Assembly: GCA_032717465.1 (NCBI GenBank)
Contig: CM064655.1
Coordinates: 18,454,835 to 18,518,834 of the forward strand
Direction: 5' to 3'
DNA length: 64,000 nt
From: Coenobita brevimanus
Taxonomy: Eukaryota > Arthropoda > Malacostraca > Decapoda > Coenobitidae
The translations under genes were made by a program, and so were the position numbers. Within the stretch, counting starts at the first letter, position 1. Each line of letters begins with the position of its first letter. A model generated the notes under the pieces. The model was not told where the DNA came from. It saw only the letters and a list, made by a program, of their open reading frames with translations, and ran no database searches. Positions 59,930 through 64,000 of the stretch are shown one piece after another.

Positions 59930-62051
59930 CTCTAGTCTTTGTAACTTTTTTTTTTCCCCAAAAAAAACTTCGTTTGGTGGCCAGTCGTCTGTACACTTTT
60001 TCTGGTGCGTCCCTATGAATCATACAGCAGTAGTCCGTCATCATTCTGACATACCAACGTCCCTGGTAGGTACCTTCTTTCCATGTCCTTGACATCCTGA
60101 TGGAATATTTCACCCTATTCTTCTCTCACCTCTCCAAGATTTTCAGTGAAAAATTCCAAATGCGAAGCTAAAAATTTAACTTAAAGCCTCATGTTGAAAC
60201 CGAACTCCTTAAACTTGACCAACAAATTTCTCACATCTCTTTGTAATTTGGATCCTTATTGTTACCTATAGAAATTACTTCTCTGAATGATACCCAAGCC
60301 TCTCGTTCCAGGTCGTTCATCACACCATCAAATTCTGCATCAGAAATCAGTTTTCTAATATCAGGTCCAGTAAATACGCCCACTGTCAATTTCGCTTCAG
60401 ACAAACCAAGAAACGTTTGGCACAAATACAAAAAACAGGCTCCATCTTATTATAGGGCTTTGACAAACTGCTTCACTAACTGAAGCTTAATATGAAGCGG
60501 TGGTCGTAGCGCTTTATCCGGATTCACCAAGCTAGGTCTGAGTATGTTTTTGGCACCAAGCTGTAGATTTTTTCTATTTGGCCATTTATTCTTAACCCAG
60601 TGTAAACCCTTGGCTCTGCTGTCCCACTCGCAGAGAAAACATGGGAATTTCGTATATCCTGACTGCTGACCCAGCAGGATACAAAGAACTTTCAGGTCCC
60701 CACATATGAACCAACGGTGTTCGTTGTAGTTGGTTTTCTCGAGAAGATTGGGCAAATTCTGGCACGTTTCTTTTAAATGCACACAATGAGCAACAGGTAT
60801 TAATGTATACTTATTACCATTATGAAGAAGTATCCCTTTCAGGCTTCTTTGGGATGAATCTATAAACAGTCTCCATTTTTCTGCATTATAATCTCTGCCA
60901 AGTTTCTGCACGAGACCATTTATGTCAGTGTAATAAACCAAGGATCCGTCTTTCTTGAAATATGGCGCAAACTCTTTATCTCTTCTTCGGTACCACAAGA
61001 AAGTTGTGTCTGGATGAAACAAGTCTTTATCTTTTAACTGGGACCCCAAGTGCTCTGCAGCATCTTTGGGAAGACCTGGGTCTCTTCCTAAGTCATTAAG
61101 TTCATCCTGTGAGAATGGCTGTGGCTCATTGCTTGAGCACATCATCTAATCCAGTGTTGCCCCATGAGGAGCGTAGGAGCCCGGGGCTAGGCAAGTTGGT
61201 CCTGACATTTAAGATGAAAGTGACCAGCCTCAAACATCCTTGAGTGGCATTACGTAAGCAATAAATCCCAACCACCCCTTGGATATAAACCTGCACCGGC
61301 TCAATCCGATTGGAGTGGCTTCATTGCCCATTAAACCACGAGATGCCATAATCTGCTTAAATGGCTACCACCCAGCGTAGTAAATGGTTTCCTGGTGTAC
61401 AGGAAATCATTTGGCATGTCACTCAGTGTAGAGTCACCCAAATACAGAGGGAAGAGGAATGAATGAAGGAGAGAAAGACAGAAGAGGAAGGATGGAAAGA
61501 GGGAGAGGAACGGGCAGGCACCCGAGAGCAACACTACATCGAGTGAGTGGATGGTGAGAGCCCCCACCAAAACGTTGGGACAAACTCTTCATCGCCTACC
61601 GCAGCATTTTCTTCCTCTCACTGGGTTTCTACATAATCAAGACCATCAGGTGGAGTAGGGATTGGCAGATCAGGTGCATGTGGTACAGGTCTTATTGCTA
61701 ATGGCAGATTAGGACAAACAATTGCTTTTTGATTCTTTTTGTTTTATCCTTGAATTTTGCAGGAACAAAAATAACAATCGTTACTATGCTTTTTGGGTTC
61801 TCTCCATATCATCGGCATACCAAAAGCAAGAGCCTTCTTTTTACCTTTTGTCCATTGACTTAGTTCCCCAACACAAACAGCGCAGACACTGTGAGGGGCC
61901 CACTTTTTGTCCTAGCCCCAGGTTTTATTTCAGACCAGGCGTAATAAGCTTTTTAACAAAATCTGGTATCTTCAGTCGGTTTTTTCACTACAAATTTTCC
62001 ACAAATATAGCAGAAAGGATCAGAACTCTTCACACAAACTCCAGGCGCCAT
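59930..62051 (-). pseudogene. Broken copy of a multi-copy arthropod gene of unknown function
   Basis: Minus-strand pieces line up as one protein. 62051 begins MAPGVCVKSSDPFCYICGKF, with a Cys-pair. 60450-61145 is an open 231-codon block with FLWYRRRDKEFAPYFKKDGS, KWRLFIDSSQRSLKGILLHN, LPNLLEKTNYNEHRWFICGD and TKFPCFLCEWDSRAKGLHWV. 60231-60431 follows with GVFTGPDIRKLI. 59895-60113 gives YQGRWYVRMMTDYCCMIHRD. I recall highly similar uncharacterised proteins in many arthropod and cnidarian genomes, usually in many copies, which hints at a transposon-linked origin. The function is unknown to me. Stops, frameshifts and a SINE2 insertion at 61142-61568 make it a pseudogene. Confidence 0.7.
61142..61568 (-). 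mobile_element. SINE2 composite copy c, inserted in the pseudogene
   Basis: Shares the outer limits of copies a and b: plus-strand ATCATCTAATCCAG..GTTGCCCCATGAGG at the left and GGATGGTGAGAGCCCCCACC at the right. The palindrome is near 61385-61415 (AAATGGTTTCCTG, GTGTA, CAGGAAATCATTT). It separates the N-terminal Cys-rich section of the pseudogene from its main block, which proves that SINE2 moves as this full composite unit. Confidence 0.78.
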
Positions 62052-62855
62052 AATATGATCGTTAACAGTAAAACATCCTAATTTATCTGTAAAGAAAAAA
62101 AAAACTTCGATAAATATCACTACTTCTTCAATAAAACACCACTGTTTTCAATAAATATCACTGTGACAAAAAAAGAAACACTCCACTGAAAGTAATTAAA
62201 AGCACACTAGTCAACTAGGCCACACTGAAATTATGTTTGCTACACTCCAGTACTAGTGACTCATTCCTGTGTTGTGTTCCAGCTATATTTTGGCCTATTA
62301 TCAAAGAAAATAACTGTGTTGTTTTAAAAATACACTACAGTAGAATTTAATATTAGAAAACATTAAATTCAAACATATTATCATTGTAATAAACTATTCA
62401 ACTGTAAAATATTATATGGTGCTAAAGGATAGAAAAAAATATTATTGAAAACTAAAAAAAAAAAAAAGTGTTTTGAGAAAAAATGTTATGTGATGAAGAA
62501 AATTGGTTTTCATTTTTTAATTCAGCGCTCAAAAATATATAAAAATCACATAAAATATATATTTTTTTCAATGTATACCTGTGTAACTGTTAAGTACCAG
62601 AAAACACCCCAGTCCTCGAAAACAGCGCCACACTTTCCGAAAAGTTTATGGGTCACTTTATTCTTCACATAGAAATCTTCATTATGTAACTCATACTTCT
62701 TACCTTCTCAAACCTTGTCTTTTTCTAAATACCGCATGATTCTGTTAAGACGTGACTGAGGGGACTTTTGATTATACAGTATTATGATTATTTATTTATG
62801 CTACTGCCAAGTTACACTGAATAACAGTCCTGGTCACGCTGCCTCCACAAGCTTT
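62052..62855. other. AT-rich spacer, no gene recognised
   Basis: A-rich runs (about 62090 and 62450-62466) and short AT repeats. The 75-codon Lys-rich frame at 62445-62672 is compositional. Confidence 0.45.
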
Positions 62856-63130
62856 CATGCAGGACCAAACTCTTTATAACAGGAATATCTATTCATGCAA
62901 CAGGTCAACTCTGGAACTGTCTCCCTCTGTCTGTATTTCCTGGTTCCTATGATCTCCAGTCTTTCAAACGCAGTGTGTCCAGGCATCTCGAAATGATCGG
63001 ATCTTGAATTTGGCTCTCTCTTGTATTTTGTTTTTCTCTTGGAAGGAGCAATTTTTCGGGCTCGCGGCCCTTGGTTCCTTCTTCCTCACATAAAAATAAA
63101 TAAGTAAATAAATAAAAATAAAATATTCCC
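62856..63130 (+). mobile_element. 3' end of a LINE (plus strand) with AAATA-rich tail
   Basis: Frames on the plus strand give NRNIYSCNRSTLELSPSVC and, after a shift, FPGSYDLQSFKRSVSRHLE-like sequence. This is the C-terminal '(W)NSLPxSVFPxSYDLQSFKRxVxRHL' end of jockey-like reverse transcriptases. The sequence ends in CATAAAAATAAATAAGTAAA, a repeat-rich tail. It is strongly 5'-truncated. Confidence 0.65.
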
Positions 63131-63475
63131 GAAGACGAAGTGCACGTTTAAGCCAAGATGGTAGTTTTCCATCCGTCCGTTCTCTAGCGGCCTTATTATG
63201 GATGGACCAATTTTGATTTTTAACGTGTTTAGTGAATCCTTTCCACCTGATCGTGTGCCCTCGTCGGAGTGGTCAACCCTGTCACGCTGATCGAAAACGA
63301 CTTTACTTACAAGGGTATAAGTATCGCTGGATTAGGTGTTGAAAATGCAATACTTTATGTCCTCATCACAATTTTTATACAACGCACTAGAAACTGGCAA
63401 ACTGAAAAAAAAAAAAAAAAAAAAAAAGCAAAGCCCGCCTGTCCCTACTCACTACGGTGGTGGAGGCAGGTAATT
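63131..63475. other. Unassigned sequence with poly-A run
   Basis: No feature recognised except an A21-type run at 63405-63427. Confidence 0.4.
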
Positions 63476-63896
63476 AGGTTGGTAGATAGGAAGATGGGTA
63501 GACAGGCAGGCAGGCAGGCAGGGAGCTAGTTATGGAGGTCGACAAGGAGGTAGTTAGGGAGGTCGACAAGGAGGTAGTTAGGGAGGTCGACAAGGAGGTA
63601 GTCAGTGAGGTCGACAAGGATGTAGGTAGAGAGCTCGAGCAAGAGGTAGTTAGGGAGGTCGACAAGCATGTAGGTAGGGAGGTCGAGAAGGAGGTAGTTA
63701 GGGAGGTCGACAAGGATGTAGGTAGGGAGGTCGGCGGAGAGTAGGTAGATGTGGGTGTGCATGAAGGTTGGTACGCAGGAAGATAGGTAGAGGAGTCGGG
63801 TGGGCAGACAGATAGAAGGAGGCGAGGTTGGCAAAGAGACTGGCAGAGAAGTAGTTAGTGAAGTAGCCAGGGAGGTAGGCAGGCAAGGAGGTAGGT
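63476..63896. repeat. 24-bp minisatellite (GGAGGTAGTTAGGGAGGTCGACAA)
   Basis: A 24-bp unit repeated from about 63525 to 63740, with less regular AGGTAGG-type units on both sides. As 24 is a multiple of 3, open frames run through it in several phases (for example KEVVREVD on plus, STSLTTSL on minus), but these are repeat artefacts. It ends at a TA dinucleotide used by the mariner end. Confidence 0.88.
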
Positions 63897-63899
63897 AGT

Positions 63900-64000
63900 G
63901 TACGAGGGGGACCCTAAAATTTCCGGAAATCTTGACAAAAATTTCATTACAACACTTACAGCAAATCTAGTTCACGTTCCCTTCAAAGTACTCCCCCTAA
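63900..64000 (-). mobile_element. 3' end of a mariner transposon, cut by the window
   Basis: The terminus TACGAGGGGGACCC followed by AAATTTCCGGAAAT is similar to inverted repeats of mariner elements, with TA as the outer dinucleotide. Inside it on the minus strand a frame ends GGEYFEGNVN and stop, which matches the 'GDYFEG/K' C-terminus of mariner transposases. The rest of the element lies right of the window. Known family features support the call; the subfamily is not assigned. Confidence 0.7.

Noticed and set aside
63526..63834. CRISPR-like array of regularly spaced units
   Set aside because: The 24-bp units are contiguous with no unique spacers, the genome is animal, and the repeat is a plain minisatellite.

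Overview
This is animal nuclear DNA, most likely from an arthropod and probably a decapod crustacean. That is an inference from three things: a split calcium-binding gene of the calcyphosin family, families of RTE, CR1, jockey and Ty3 retrotransposons, and an extreme load of dinucleotide microsatellites. There is no operon-like gene packing, no rRNA or functional tRNA gene, and no CRISPR array. Nearly everything that can be named is a mobile element or a simple repeat.

The one confident host gene is on the minus strand. Two exons of a calcyphosin-like EF-hand protein lie at 58826-59035 and 30617-30721 (the last coding exon). They are separated by a 28.1 kb intron with a GT donor and an AG acceptor. 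The exons for the first EF-hands are not seen and probably lie beyond the right edge.

Layout. 1-3 kb: a broken jockey-like LINE, a tRNA-derived SINE (here SINE1), a (TA)n tract, a MITE and an RTE tail. 3.7-18 kb: a GC-rich cluster of one LTR-retrotransposon family, with five long LTRs of about 1.5-2.1 kb in both orientations. Each LTR carries its own minisatellite and ends in a conserved hairpin; one copy is still joined to a gag-like ORF. 18-27 kb: a hAT-like end, three LINE remnants (one a nearly full CR1-like element) and a palindrome built around (TA)n. 27.5-30.6 kb: AT-rich sequence with no gene seen.

30.7-58.8 kb (the intron): a large imperfect palindrome, a Tc1-like MITE, a complete but decayed Ty3-type element with two LTRs (35346-42041), then a nest of RTE copies, SINEs, foldback elements and at least a dozen (TA)n arrays. 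59-64 kb: composite SINEs, a broken copy of a multi-copy arthropod gene, a LINE 3' end, a 24-bp minisatellite and the end of a mariner element cut by the window.

The strongest unusual pattern is the link between (TA)n arrays and RTE/SINE insertions. Four copies of one tRNA-headed SINE, several RTE copies and several MITEs sit with (TA)n directly at one or both ends. The RTEs and SINE1 share a GATGAT(AT)n 3' tail. This suggests a LINE/SINE partnership that inserts into, and also seeds, TA microsatellites. Family names for elements (SINE1, SINE2, RTE-A to RTE-D, W LTR) are labels made for this window.
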